This document shows, piece after piece, positions 7,462 through 15,234 of a stretch of 64,000 bases of DNA (position 1 is the stretch's first letter; each line of letters starts with the position of its first letter). The position numbers and the translations under genes are program-made. The notes under the pieces were generated by a model. The model saw nothing but the letters and a program-made list of their open reading frames with translations. It made no database searches and was not told the origin of the DNA. This DNA is from Paenibacillus terricola. Lineage in GTDB: Bacteria > Bacillota > Bacilli > Paenibacillales > Paenibacillaceae. Where the stretch lies: NCBI RefSeq assembly GCF_014779765.1, contig NZ_JACXZA010000003.1, positions 744,001 through 808,000 on the forward strand, written 5' to 3'.

Positions 7462-8025
7462 TTACTTCGACGACTTCTCCAGAAGCTCCGTCAACTGTTG
7501 ACGCGCTGCAAACGACAGCTTCGTCGATGTTTCGAAGCAGGTTGGACATACGTACAGCACCGTCTCGAATGGCGCAGCGAGCAATGGTTGTCCAAGCGCT
7601 GGCGGTTCCGCTGACTTGAAGCTGTCGCGCGTTACTTGATTGGTGCCAATCTCCAACATGTAGCCGCGGCAGGAAGGGCATTCCGGCACTTCGAGCTGGT
7701 CATCCTGTACACGCTCGATCTTCTCTTCTACCGCGAAACTCGAACGTCTCGCTTGACGGAAACCGTCGCCTGCCTTAGCCGATTCCGTCCATTCATTCGA
7801 ATCATCCGACCATTCATTTTCTTCCTCATGGTCGTGACTGTGTTCCAGCTCTTCGTCGGAATCATCAGATCCCTGATCGATACCGATCTGCAGTGTCCGA
7901 TAGCCAGACAGCTCATTGTTGCAATGCGGGCAGAATGGCTCTGGACCCAATTCCTCGTCCCATACAATTTCGGAATGGCACCATGGACAAATCGTTCCAT
8001 TGTGCTGATGTTCGCCGCTGCTCAT
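7462..8025 (-). CDS. Zinc-ribbon protein of unknown function
   Basis: A 187-residue cytoplasmic protein with two pairs of CxxC at the N-terminus (CPWCHSE at 13-19 and CPHCNNE at 32-38) and two more at the C-terminus (CPSCRGYML near 116 and CPTCFE near 159), with a very acidic Asp/Glu/Ser middle (SDDSDEELEHSHDHEEENEW). Each half probably binds a zinc ion. GAGGTGAA before the ATG overlaps the stop codon of the 26-aa ORF upstream, so the two are translationally linked. I recognise no named family; a scaffold or nucleic-acid binding role is possible but not shown. Confidence 0.75.
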   Translation of the reverse strand: MSSGEHQHNGTICPWCHSEIVWDEELGPEPFCPHCNNELSGYRTLQIGIDQGSDDSDEELEHSHDHEEENEWSDDSNEWTESAKAGDGFRQARRSSFAVEEKIERVQDDQLEVPECPSCRGYMLEIGTNQVTRDSFKSAEPPALGQPLLAAPFETVLYVCPTCFETSTKLSFAARQQLTELLEKSSK

Positions 8026-8037
8026 CTTACTTCACCT

Positions 8038-8118
8038 CTAGTTATTGGATAAATAATATACACCCAGCGCTACGAAAAGAAGCGCGAAGGCAAACAGCGT
8101 TCCCCACAAATACTTCAC
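8038..8118 (-). CDS. 26-residue single-pass membrane peptide
   Basis: A small ORF (GTG start, reading MKYLWGTLFAFALLFVALGV then YYLSNN) that forms one hydrophobic helix. GGGGGA lies about 9 nt before the GTG. Its stop codon TAG is embedded in the ribosome binding site of the zinc-ribbon gene, and it begins 19 nt after the DUF350 gene ends, so it fills the only gap in this operon. Too short for a confident family. It resembles the small membrane proteins often missed by annotation. Confidence 0.6.
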   Translation of the reverse strand: MKYLWGTLFAFALLFVALGVYYLSNN

Positions 8119-8137
8119 GTTATAATCCCCCGTGCAA

Positions 8138-8557
8138 TTAGTTGATGGTCGCGCCTATTACAAAAGAAAGCGCTACGGAAATAACCATAGCAATGAATCC
8201 AACTGCGCGATTGTCTTGCTCAATTTCGTGATCGATACGGAATACAGGTGTAACGAATTCGAATAGAATGTATGCGGCAAGCAGAATGGCACAGCCGAAT
8301 GCCGCCCACCCGATACACTCATAGATCGATTGGTCCGCAGCAATGGAGAAGCGGAAAATGTTGCAAATGCCCAACATTTTGCCCCCGGTCGCCATTGCAA
8401 CGGATAAGTTGCCCTTCTTGATTTCTTCCCAGCATGAATAAGAGGTAACCAGCTCAAACAAGTATAACACGACTATGAGCGCGAGCACGGCAACCGACAC
8501 ATAAGCCATCGAGGCGACAAGCGGGTTGTCAAGAAATCGATCGAGTTCGCGTTCCAT
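8138..8557 (-). CDS. DUF350-family membrane protein (YjfL-like)
   Basis: A 139-residue protein with four predicted membrane helices (about 15-36, 48-66, 80-104 and 117-138), the size and layout of DUF350 (YjfL) proteins. The short loops contain EIKKGNLSVAMATGGKMLGI, typical for the family, where a charged loop precedes a Gly-rich helix. It begins 13 nt after mutS2 with a GGGAGG at good spacing, so it belongs to the same transcript. The function of the family is not established. Confidence 0.8.
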   Translation of the reverse strand: MERELDRFLDNPLVASMAYVSVAVLALIVVLYLFELVTSYSCWEEIKKGNLSVAMATGGKMLGICNIFRFSIAADQSIYECIGWAAFGCAILLAAYILFEFVTPVFRIDHEIEQDNRAVGFIAMVISVALSFVIGATIN

Positions 8558-8570
8558 CTGCTTCCTCCCG

Positions 8571-10940
8571 TCAGTTGAGCTCGGCTACCGTCACTCCGGC
8601 TCCGCCTTCCCCATACTGTCCAAGCCGGTAAGACTTCACATGCTTATGCCGACGCAGATAATCTTGAATGCCCGTGCGGAGCACCCCGGTTCCTTTGCCG
8701 TGGATCAAATGTACGCGTCCGAATCCAGCCAAGAACGCTTCATCAAGGAAACGATCCGCTTCGATCAGCGCCTCATCAAGCGATGCGCCCCGCAGATCCA
8801 GCTCCATCGTTGCATTCTCGTCGCGCGTACGCTTCAGGCTTGCCGCCTGCTTCGGCTGCTGCTGCTTCGCAGCCGCTTCATTCGTTTTCAGCAGCTCCAG
8901 ATCATCCAGCGCAACCTTCATCTTCATAATGCCAAGCTGCACCAATGCTTCCGAGCCAGCCAGTTCAATCACAATGCCCTTCTGATTCAGGCTGTACACA
9001 CGAACCTCATCCCCTGGCTCAATTCGAGCCGGCTTCGCTCCGCGTTTGCCTCCTGTTGGCTTCGGACGATGCAGCTCTGGCGCTGCTTCATCCAGTCTGC
9101 GACGCGCTTCAATCAGCTTATGCTCCTTGACAGATGCGCCTTCCTCCATCGCCAGCTTGCGCAGGTCCGCAATGATCTGCTCTGCCTCTGCTCTCGCCTT
9201 CCGAACCGCTTCGCGTGCGTCATCCTGCGCTTTGCGCAGCAGCTTGTCGCGCTGTTCCTCGAAGCGTTCGCGTTCTGCTTCATGCTTCGCACGAAGCTCT
9301 TCGAGCTCGCGGCGGAGCGCTTCAGCTGTGTTGCGCTCGTTCTCGGCGCTAAGACGATCCTCTTCGAGCGATGCGATCATGTTCTCGACGCGTGTATCTT
9401 CTTCGCTGACCTCACCGCGCGCATGATCGATAATCGCCTTCGGCAGTCCAAGTCTCTCCGCAATAGCAAACGCGTTGCTTCGGCCAGGAACGCCAACAAG
9501 CAGCCGGTAAGTCGGGCTAAGCGTCGCTACATCAAATTCCATGCTGGCATTGATGACGCCTTTGCGATTATAAGCATAAGCTTTCAGCTCGCTATAGTGA
9601 GTGGTCGCGATAATCCGTGAACCAAGCTTATGAATGTGTTCGAGAATCGCGATTGCAAGCGCCGATCCTTCTGCCGGGTCTGTACCTGCGCCAAGCTCAT
9701 CAAGCAGGACCAGACTCTTGGGCGTCATTGCCTTCAGAATTCGAATAATATTCGTCAAATGACTGGAGAAAGTACTAAGGTTCTGCTCGATGCTCTGCTC
9801 GTCGCCGATATCGGCATAGATCGCGTCGAATACGCACATCTGGCTGCCATCTTCAGCCGGAATGAATAAGCCTGACATCGCCATCAAGCTCAGTAAGCCT
9901 ACCGTCTTCAACGATACCGTCTTACCGCCTGTGTTCGGGCCGGTGACGATAATGGCAGAGAACGAATTGCCGAGTTCAACATCCGTTGGCACAACAGCTT
10001 CGGTTGCAAGCAGCGGATGACGGCCGCGCTTCAGCTTCAGGAAGCCGCGGTCATTCATTCGCGGCAGCGTTGCACGCATTTCGTGCCCAAGCCGTGCCTT
10101 CGCGAATGCGAAGTCGAGCGCGCCAAGACCTTCAGCATCGGCAAGCAGATCTTCGCTCACATCAGCTGTAAGGGCGGTAAGTTTCTGCAGCACTTTCTCG
10201 ATCTCGCGCTCTTCATTGGCGCGCAGTTCACGCAGCTTGTTATTCATCGAGACGATGACTTCCGGCTCGATGAACATCGTTGCGCCGGAGCTCGATTGGT
10301 CATGAACGATACCGCCAAAGTTCGAGCGGTACTCGGATTTGACAGGAATAACATAGCGGTCATTGCGCAGCGTAATAATGGCGTCCTGAAGCATTTTCTG
10401 AACAGAGCTTGAACGAATCATCTGCTCCAGCTTCTCGCGAATGCGGGACTCGCCGTTGCGAAGCTCGCGTCTGACCGCTGCCAGCTCAGGGCTTGCCTGG
10501 TCCATGACTTCCGCGTTCTCGTCAATACAAGCAAGAATCGCATCCTCTGTTGGCTTATGCTCAGACAGCGGCTCGGCGATTTCCGCAAGCAGCGGAATCG
10601 GATCCGCGTCATGCAGCTGCAGCACATGCTTCTTCACTCTGCGGCCAGCTCGAATCGTCTCCGCAATCTCAAGCAGCTCCGCCGGATTGAGCGTACCGCC
10701 AATGCGGGCGCGCTTGAGCGACATCGACACGTCCGCGATTCCTCGAAAAGGCGGCGAACCTTTGAGCCGGTCCGCCTTGTAAGCCTCATCTGTCGCCTGC
10801 AGCGAGTGCTTGACGATCGAGAGATCGGGGCTCGGCTTCAATTGTTCGATCACTGCTCTGCCAAGCGGCGTTGCGGCGTGAGCCGAAAGTTTATGAATGA
10901 TTTTATAATAATCCATTGTATGCAAAATTTTGTGATCCAA
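8571..10940 (-). CDS. mutS2: MutS2: ribosome rescue / anti-recombination ATPase with Smr domain
   Basis: A 789-residue MutS2 (B. subtilis form has 785). It has a MutS-like core with Walker A GPNTGGKT (about 335), Walker B LVLLDELGAGTDP and a signature QSIEQNLSTFSSH, a long charged coiled coil (about 515-610) and a C-terminal Smr domain (LDLRGASLDEAL... HGKGTGVLR). MutS2 is known as an anti-recombination protein and, in Bacillus, as a factor that acts on collided ribosomes. The start is TTG at 10940, with GAGAGGAG 12 nt upstream, giving the family start MDHKIL. It heads the operon with the DUF350 gene. Confidence 0.95.
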   Translation of the reverse strand: MDHKILHTMDYYKIIHKLSAHAATPLGRAVIEQLKPSPDLSIVKHSLQATDEAYKADRLKGSPPFRGIADVSMSLKRARIGGTLNPAELLEIAETIRAGRRVKKHVLQLHDADPIPLLAEIAEPLSEHKPTEDAILACIDENAEVMDQASPELAAVRRELRNGESRIREKLEQMIRSSSVQKMLQDAIITLRNDRYVIPVKSEYRSNFGGIVHDQSSSGATMFIEPEVIVSMNNKLRELRANEEREIEKVLQKLTALTADVSEDLLADAEGLGALDFAFAKARLGHEMRATLPRMNDRGFLKLKRGRHPLLATEAVVPTDVELGNSFSAIIVTGPNTGGKTVSLKTVGLLSLMAMSGLFIPAEDGSQMCVFDAIYADIGDEQSIEQNLSTFSSHLTNIIRILKAMTPKSLVLLDELGAGTDPAEGSALAIAILEHIHKLGSRIIATTHYSELKAYAYNRKGVINASMEFDVATLSPTYRLLVGVPGRSNAFAIAERLGLPKAIIDHARGEVSEEDTRVENMIASLEEDRLSAENERNTAEALRRELEELRAKHEAERERFEEQRDKLLRKAQDDAREAVRKARAEAEQIIADLRKLAMEEGASVKEHKLIEARRRLDEAAPELHRPKPTGGKRGAKPARIEPGDEVRVYSLNQKGIVIELAGSEALVQLGIMKMKVALDDLELLKTNEAAAKQQQPKQAASLKRTRDENATMELDLRGASLDEALIEADRFLDEAFLAGFGRVHLIHGKGTGVLRTGIQDYLRRHKHVKSYRLGQYGEGGAGVTVAELN

Positions 10941-11034
10941 GGCTTCAAACAGCTCCTCTCAACGTTCATTATAGCCGATGCGTGAACTGGATGCTATGAC
11001 GTAACCTTCCATACATGCGACAGGCGCTAGTGGG

Positions 11035-11058
11035 GATGATATTTAGTATCATGCCCGG
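11035..11058. promoter_or_regulatory. Imperfect palindrome upstream of the YvlD-like gene
   Basis: GGGATGATATTTAGTATCATGCCC, an inverted repeat (GATA-TTTAG-TATC core) about 50 nt before the plus-strand start. It may be an operator for the divergent pair mutS2/yvlD-like; no binding protein is known to me. Confidence 0.3.
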
Positions 11059-11104
11059 CATTTTATAGCTCGGATATGAGACACCCTAAGGAGGAGGACC
11101 CATC

Positions 11105-11470
11105 ATGCATTTTCTAGGCCATGTCGTTCGATTCATTGTCGCAGCGATTGTGCTCATGCTTGTTGGTTTTATCGTTCCTCAATTCAGCGTCGGCGGATTC
11201 TGGAGCGCCTTGTTCCTTGCGCTAGTTATCGCCGCTCTGGGCTGGATTGTTGAAGGTATTTTCGGTACGAGGGTGACACCATTTGGACGTGGCATCGTCG
11301 GCTTTATCGCCAGTGCCGTGGTCATATGGGTCGCGCAGTTTATCGTTGGAGGCGTTCACGCAACGTTGCTTGGTGCTATCCTTGCTGCACTAGTCATCGG
11401 AATCGTGGACCTGTTCATCCCGATCAGCACACCGTTCGAGGCAGGACGCAGCGAACGGCACCGCGACTAA
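11105..11470 (+). CDS. YvlD-like membrane protein (phage holin superfamily IV)
   Basis: A 121-residue integral membrane protein with four hydrophobic helices (about 6-25, 29-52, 59-82 and 86-106) and a short Ser/Glu/Arg tail. The fold matches small membrane proteins like B. subtilis YvlD, annotated as phage holin family 4 superfamily IV; there is no phage context here, so lysis is unlikely. AAGGAGGAGG is at 7-10 nt. It stands alone on the plus strand, followed by a hairpin and the cupredoxin gene. Confidence 0.75.
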   Translation: MHFLGHVVRFIVAAIVLMLVGFIVPQFSVGGFWSALFLALVIAALGWIVEGIFGTRVTPFGRGIVGFIASAVVIWVAQFIVGGVHATLLGAILAALVIGIVDLFIPISTPFEAGRSERHRD

Positions 11471-11497
11471 TTATACATCGCGAATGAATCAGCCAGT

Positions 11498-11524
11498 CCC
11501 CTTGCTCTGTGGGCAAGGGGTTCT
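11498..11524 (+). terminator. Probable terminator of the YvlD-like gene
   Basis: Perfect 8-bp stem CCCCTTGC / GCAAGGGG (11498-11505 and 11513-11520) followed by TTCTTGGCTTG, a modest U tract, 27 nt past the stop. Confidence 0.6.
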
Positions 11525-11691
11525 TGGCTTGTTCCCTCCTTCTTACGGTGAACAGCATCATAAAGCTTCACGATTTTGTAACTGCGGCGATCGCCGCTTA
11601 TCGTATACAATAAGAAGGACATGCTTATCTTATTGCCGCACTTTACGACTGAAATACGAGAAACCATATCATGAGGGGAGTCTAACCGACG

Positions 11692-12072
11692 ATGAATATG
11701 AAGAAATCAATCGCAGTCAGCGCGCTGGCCGTCATGCTTACGCTGGCGCTTAGTGCCTGCGGATCCAGCTCTACAACGATGAATGCTAACATTTCGGAGC
11801 CATCCGAAGCGACAGAACAACTCGTAATCCATGCGAAGAACTGGGAATTCGATCAAGAGGAATACAAGGTGAAGTTAGGCGAAGCTGTTAAAATCTCGGT
11901 AGAATCCGACTCCGGCTTCCACGGCGTGAAGATCAAAGACACGAGCTTCGACATTAAGACGAACGAATCCAAGATTCTGTCGTTCGATAAAGCAGGCACT
12001 TACGAAATCTACTGCAACATTGCGTGCGGCACCGGCCATACGCGCATGAAAGCGAAGATCATCGTGGCGTAA
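11692..12072 (+). CDS. CuA-type cupredoxin lipoprotein (cytochrome c oxidase subunit II-like)
   Basis: A 126-residue exported lipoprotein: signal peptide MKKSIAVSALAVMLTLALSAC with a lipobox LSAC, then a cupredoxin fold. Near the C-terminus CNIACGTGHTRM keeps the spacing of the CuA ligands of cytochrome c oxidase subunit II (Cys-x3-Cys-x3-His-x2-Met), and an upstream FHGVKI supplies the second His. No membrane helices or oxidase genes are near, so it is a free CuA-domain protein anchored outside the membrane, possibly for electron transfer or copper delivery. The copper genes (ycnI, copCD) lie 7-12 kb away. GAGGGGAG is about 11 nt before the ATG; a second ATG is two codons later. Confidence 0.8.
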   Translation: MNMKKSIAVSALAVMLTLALSACGSSSTTMNANISEPSEATEQLVIHAKNWEFDQEEYKVKLGEAVKISVESDSGFHGVKIKDTSFDIKTNESKILSFDKAGTYEIYCNIACGTGHTRMKAKIIVA

Positions 12073-12089
12073 GGGGCGAAGCCCCTTAC
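12069..12089. repeat. GGGGC-GAA-GCCCC hairpin at the cupredoxin stop
   Basis: A perfect 9-bp stem GTAAGGGGC / GCCCCTTAC with a 3-nt loop overlapping the stop codon. It resembles the GGGGCTGCGCCCC hairpins in the repeats at 20064-20985. Confidence 0.6.
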
Positions 12090-12141
12090 GACCTTAGCAC
12101 CTTGTGTGCTGCTTGTTAAGCGAATTCGAAATGTGATACAT

Positions 12142-12205
12142 AAAAGGACAGTCACATCACGATGCGGGACTAATCGTACCGCCTTCCGTGAGTGCCTGTC
12201 CTTTT
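12142..12205. terminator. Bidirectional terminator-like inverted repeat
   Basis: 10-bp arms AAAAGGACAG (12142-12151) and CTGTCCTTTT (12196-12205) around a 44-nt loop, between the converging cupredoxin and ZapA-fusion genes. Each arm supplies a T run on one strand. Confidence 0.6.
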
Positions 12206-12221
12206 GTCTTTCATGCGACGC

Positions 12222-14987
12222 TTAGCTGGATTCGATTAATTCGATCCACTCATTGTACTCCGTCTGCAGCTTCGTGTATTCCTGTTGAAGCTTGCTCAGC
12301 TCTGTGCGCAGCATATTCGTCTCACGTTCATGCTCGATGCGTGCCTCTTCCAATGTTTGCAGCTGTGCGCCAAGCTCAGAAGACTGCTCCGCCTCCGCTG
12401 CCGCAGCTTGCCGATATTGATCGAGCTCGGCCTGCAGTGCCTCCAGATGCGCATCGGATTGCTGAACCTTCGCCTCAAGCTTCGATTCACGCTCCTGCAC
12501 TTGCGCTTGCTTCTTCGCCATCTCCTCCGCGGATTGCTGCGCCGCTCGCTCAAGCTCAGCAATGCGTGAAGTCAGTCGGCCATGCTCTTCTTGCTGGAGT
12601 GCAAGTAGACGGGACGCTGCCGCTGCATGCTCGATCTGATGCTCCAGATGCTCGCCCAGAAGCGTAAGCTCTTGCTCAAGGGCATCGGACTTATTCACCA
12701 GATTCTCGCTTGCTTGAACAGCGTTAATCAACTCGGCTTGCTTCGCTTCCAGCTCAAACTGTTTCTCTTCAAGTTCAGCTTGCTTCGAATGAAGCTGCTT
12801 CTCCATCCATTGCTGCTTCTGCATCAACTCCGAGATCTCGCCAGCAAGCGTCTGCTCCCGTTGCTGCAGCTGTTCGCCTAAGCGTCTAATCTCACCACGC
12901 AGCGTCTCTTCCTGCTCCATTGCTGCCATAAGCTGCTCATCGGATTCCGCCGTTTGGCGGTCCCAATATTGGCGTGCCTGATCCAGCTGCGATTGGTACG
13001 ACTCGTTCTGTTCTTCCAGCTGCTTTCGCAGACTCCGCTGCACCTCTTCAGCTTCAGCCAACAGTTCTTGCTGTTCTGATGCCTGCTGCTCCATCTGACG
13101 CGCCTGCTCATCTGCAATTGTGCCATATTGCTCGCGGAGCTCCGCCATGGCCTCACGGTGCTGGGACTCCAAGCGATCCACATGTTCAATGCACTGCTGT
13201 TCCAGTGTGTTCAGCTGCTCTTGGCAGCGTTGTTCAACCGCTTCCAACTGCTCATCATTCGCGCGATGGGCGGCTTGAAGGCGTTCCTCATAGCGGCCGT
13301 TCTCAGCGGCAAGCTGCTCTTGATGCTCCTGCTTAACGGCAGCAAGCTGCAACTCGAATTCACGATACGTCTCCGCAATGTGCTGCTCATGTTCATATCC
13401 AGCCGCCGCTGCTTGCTCCTCATAACGACGAACTGCTTCATCCAGCTGCGCTTGATGCTGCTTCGCCATTCGATCAAGCAGCTCTTGGTGCTGGCTCTCT
13501 AGCTCAGCAACATATTCGGTCAGCTCATTCTCGAACGCTTCGGTTTTCGCTTTCAATTGTTCATCCGCCGCTGCTTGCTGTCTAGCTGCCACGCGTTCAA
13601 GTTCAGCCTGATGCTCTTCACGCGTACGTACCTGCTCCGCTTGATGCTTAGCATTCACCTGCTCCAGTACAGCCTTATGTTCCGCCGCTATACGTTCCAG
13701 CTCTGCCGTATGTTCGGCAATCGCAAGCTCCAACACTTCGCTATGCTCCGCATTCATACGCTCCAGAACTACACGATGCTCAGCATTCGTATGTGTCAGT
13801 TCAGCCGTACGATCAGCCTCGATACGAGCAAGCTCGCTCTGGTGCTGGGCAGCCAGTTGTTCCAGCTCAAGCTTCATCAGCGCAAGCTGCTCGCTGCATT
13901 CTTCATTCGCAAGCTCCAATACTGCAGCATGCTCAGCTCCTGTGCGCTCCAATATGGATGCATGCTCCGTCTTCATCCGTTCCAGCGCGGCCGCATACTC
14001 TGCAGCATGCTGTTCCACTTCCGTCTGCGCGGCAGCAAGCTCTTCAATCAGCTGTTCCTCATCTGCTCGAGCCTGTACCAGCTCCGCTTGCAGCTTCTCT
14101 TCATTCTGACGAAGCGCCTCGAGCTCTACGGTAACTGTCTCACTGCTTGTACGCAGCGCTTCAAGCTCAGCAGTCAACTGTTCTTCGCTCTTCCGAAGCA
14201 ACGCAAGCTCGGCAGTCAGCTTCTCACGGTCGCGATCTGCCGTTTCGCCGCGTGCGACAATCTTGCGGTCATATTCATTGCGCAGCTCTTGCAGCTTCTT
14301 CTCAGCGCTATTACGCTGCTCTGCCAGCAGACGGTCTGCGGCAGCACGCTGCTCCTGAAGCTTGCGCTCCGCCTCCGCGCGGGCTGTGCCCGATTGGCGG
14401 CCAAGCTCTTCGCGCTGTGCAGCAAGCGCCTTCGCGTGCTCTTCAGCAGCGAGCTCCAGCTTCTGCTGTGCCTCTGCTTCAAGCTCGGCAATGCGCTGCT
14501 CGTGCGCTTGCCGAGCTTCCTCAAGCTGCTTGCTCGCAGCGGCCTCCGCCTGCTCCAGCTGTAAACGCAGCTCCGCAACTAACGCTTCTGCTTTCTCAGC
14601 CTGCTCACGTTCAACACGTGCGCAAGCTTCCACGCCGGCCTGCTCCGCTGCAGCAACTCGCTGCTCGGCTTCTGCCAGCATGTCCTGCCATTGCGCTGCA
14701 TCTGTCCGAATTCGCTCCAGCTCTTCCGCAAGCACGCCATTGCGCGCTTCCTCTACGAGCAGACGATCCGTCTCCCGCTGCAAACGCATGACGTCTTCCG
14801 CCATATGTACCGCTGCAAGCACAGCGATCTTAGGCATATCAAGCCTCGGGTATCCTTTGGCCAGCTTATGCATATTCTCGTCGACCAGCGCCGCTACCCG
14901 CTTGATATAATCGGTGCTGGACCGGCCTGTCAGCTTATATTGATATCCGTATATGTCAACCGTTACGCGTGTCCGATCGGCATCCAT
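12222..14987 (-). CDS. ZapA domain fused to an ~840-residue coiled coil
   Basis: The first ~85 residues are a ZapA domain (RVTVDIYGYQYKLTGRSSTDYIKRV..., DENMHKLAKGYPRL, AVHMAEDVMRL), the FtsZ-bundling factor of the divisome. Free ZapA is normally around 85-130 residues. Here it continues for ~840 more as an unbroken Glu/Gln/Ala/Leu/Arg-rich coiled coil with no membrane segment. Periods change along it: 14-residue units near 253-322 (e.g. SEEQLTAELEALR), 11-residue hendecads near 331-472 (e.g. AELERIAAEHK) and again in the second half (e.g. HQEQLAAENGR). The ATG at 14987 or the TTG before it both fit AGGAGG upstream. It lies next to pheT, where zapA also lies in Bacillus. FtsZ binding is inferred; the role of the long tail is unknown. 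Confidence 0.85.
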   Translation of the reverse strand: MDADRTRVTVDIYGYQYKLTGRSSTDYIKRVAALVDENMHKLAKGYPRLDMPKIAVLAAVHMAEDVMRLQRETDRLLVEEARNGVLAEELERIRTDAAQWQDMLAEAEQRVAAAEQAGVEACARVEREQAEKAEALVAELRLQLEQAEAAASKQLEEARQAHEQRIAELEAEAQQKLELAAEEHAKALAAQREELGRQSGTARAEAERKLQEQRAAADRLLAEQRNSAEKKLQELRNEYDRKIVARGETADRDREKLTAELALLRKSEEQLTAELEALRTSSETVTVELEALRQNEEKLQAELVQARADEEQLIEELAAAQTEVEQHAAEYAAALERMKTEHASILERTGAEHAAVLELANEECSEQLALMKLELEQLAAQHQSELARIEADRTAELTHTNAEHRVVLERMNAEHSEVLELAIAEHTAELERIAAEHKAVLEQVNAKHQAEQVRTREEHQAELERVAARQQAAADEQLKAKTEAFENELTEYVAELESQHQELLDRMAKQHQAQLDEAVRRYEEQAAAAGYEHEQHIAETYREFELQLAAVKQEHQEQLAAENGRYEERLQAAHRANDEQLEAVEQRCQEQLNTLEQQCIEHVDRLESQHREAMAELREQYGTIADEQARQMEQQASEQQELLAEAEEVQRSLRKQLEEQNESYQSQLDQARQYWDRQTAESDEQLMAAMEQEETLRGEIRRLGEQLQQREQTLAGEISELMQKQQWMEKQLHSKQAELEEKQFELEAKQAELINAVQASENLVNKSDALEQELTLLGEHLEHQIEHAAAASRLLALQQEEHGRLTSRIAELERAAQQSAEEMAKKQAQVQERESKLEAKVQQSDAHLEALQAELDQYRQAAAAEAEQSSELGAQLQTLEEARIEHERETNMLRTELSKLQQEYTKLQTEYNEWIELIESS

Positions 14988-15169
14988 CAAAGCAATATCC
15001 TCCTAGTTGTAATTAAAGTCGCATTTCGTGCTGCAAGCTTGCCTGTGACTATTTCATCAGACGGTGTGTGAGTCAGCGACTCCTTGAAATTAGGGTCGTA
15101 GGCGGTAGTATACATTAACCCAATCCACCTACTCCTAAAAGATTCGGAAGCTTATACCTGATTTAGTGG

Positions 15170-15220
15170 TTAAAAAAAAGCCACATCGCTGTTCCTTTCG
15201 GAACTATTTCGATGTGGCTT
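15170..15220 (-). terminator. Terminator of the pheST operon
   Basis: An 11-bp stem AAGCCACATCG / CGATGTGGCTT (15178-15188 with 15210-15220) enclosing a small GTTCC-TTTC-GGAAC hairpin, followed on the minus strand by eight or more T. It lies 15 nt past the pheT stop and isolates the ZapA-fusion gene, which therefore needs its own promoter in 14991-15169. Confidence 0.9.
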
Positions 15221-15234
15221 GGAATGTTTCCTGC

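Noticed and set aside
8526-9620. A 364-codon plus-strand ORF opposite mutS2
   Set aside because: Shadow of the mutS2 frame; no ribosome binding site, composition unlike any protein family.
11105-11470. The holin-like gene as a sign of a prophage
   Set aside because: No other phage gene is near; YvlD-like membrane proteins are ordinary chromosomal genes.
13557-14564. A 335-codon plus-strand ORF opposite the ZapA coiled coil
   Set aside because: The Leu/Arg/Cys/Phe-rich translation is the complement of CTG/CAG/GCG-rich coiled-coil codons, with no start signal and no domain.
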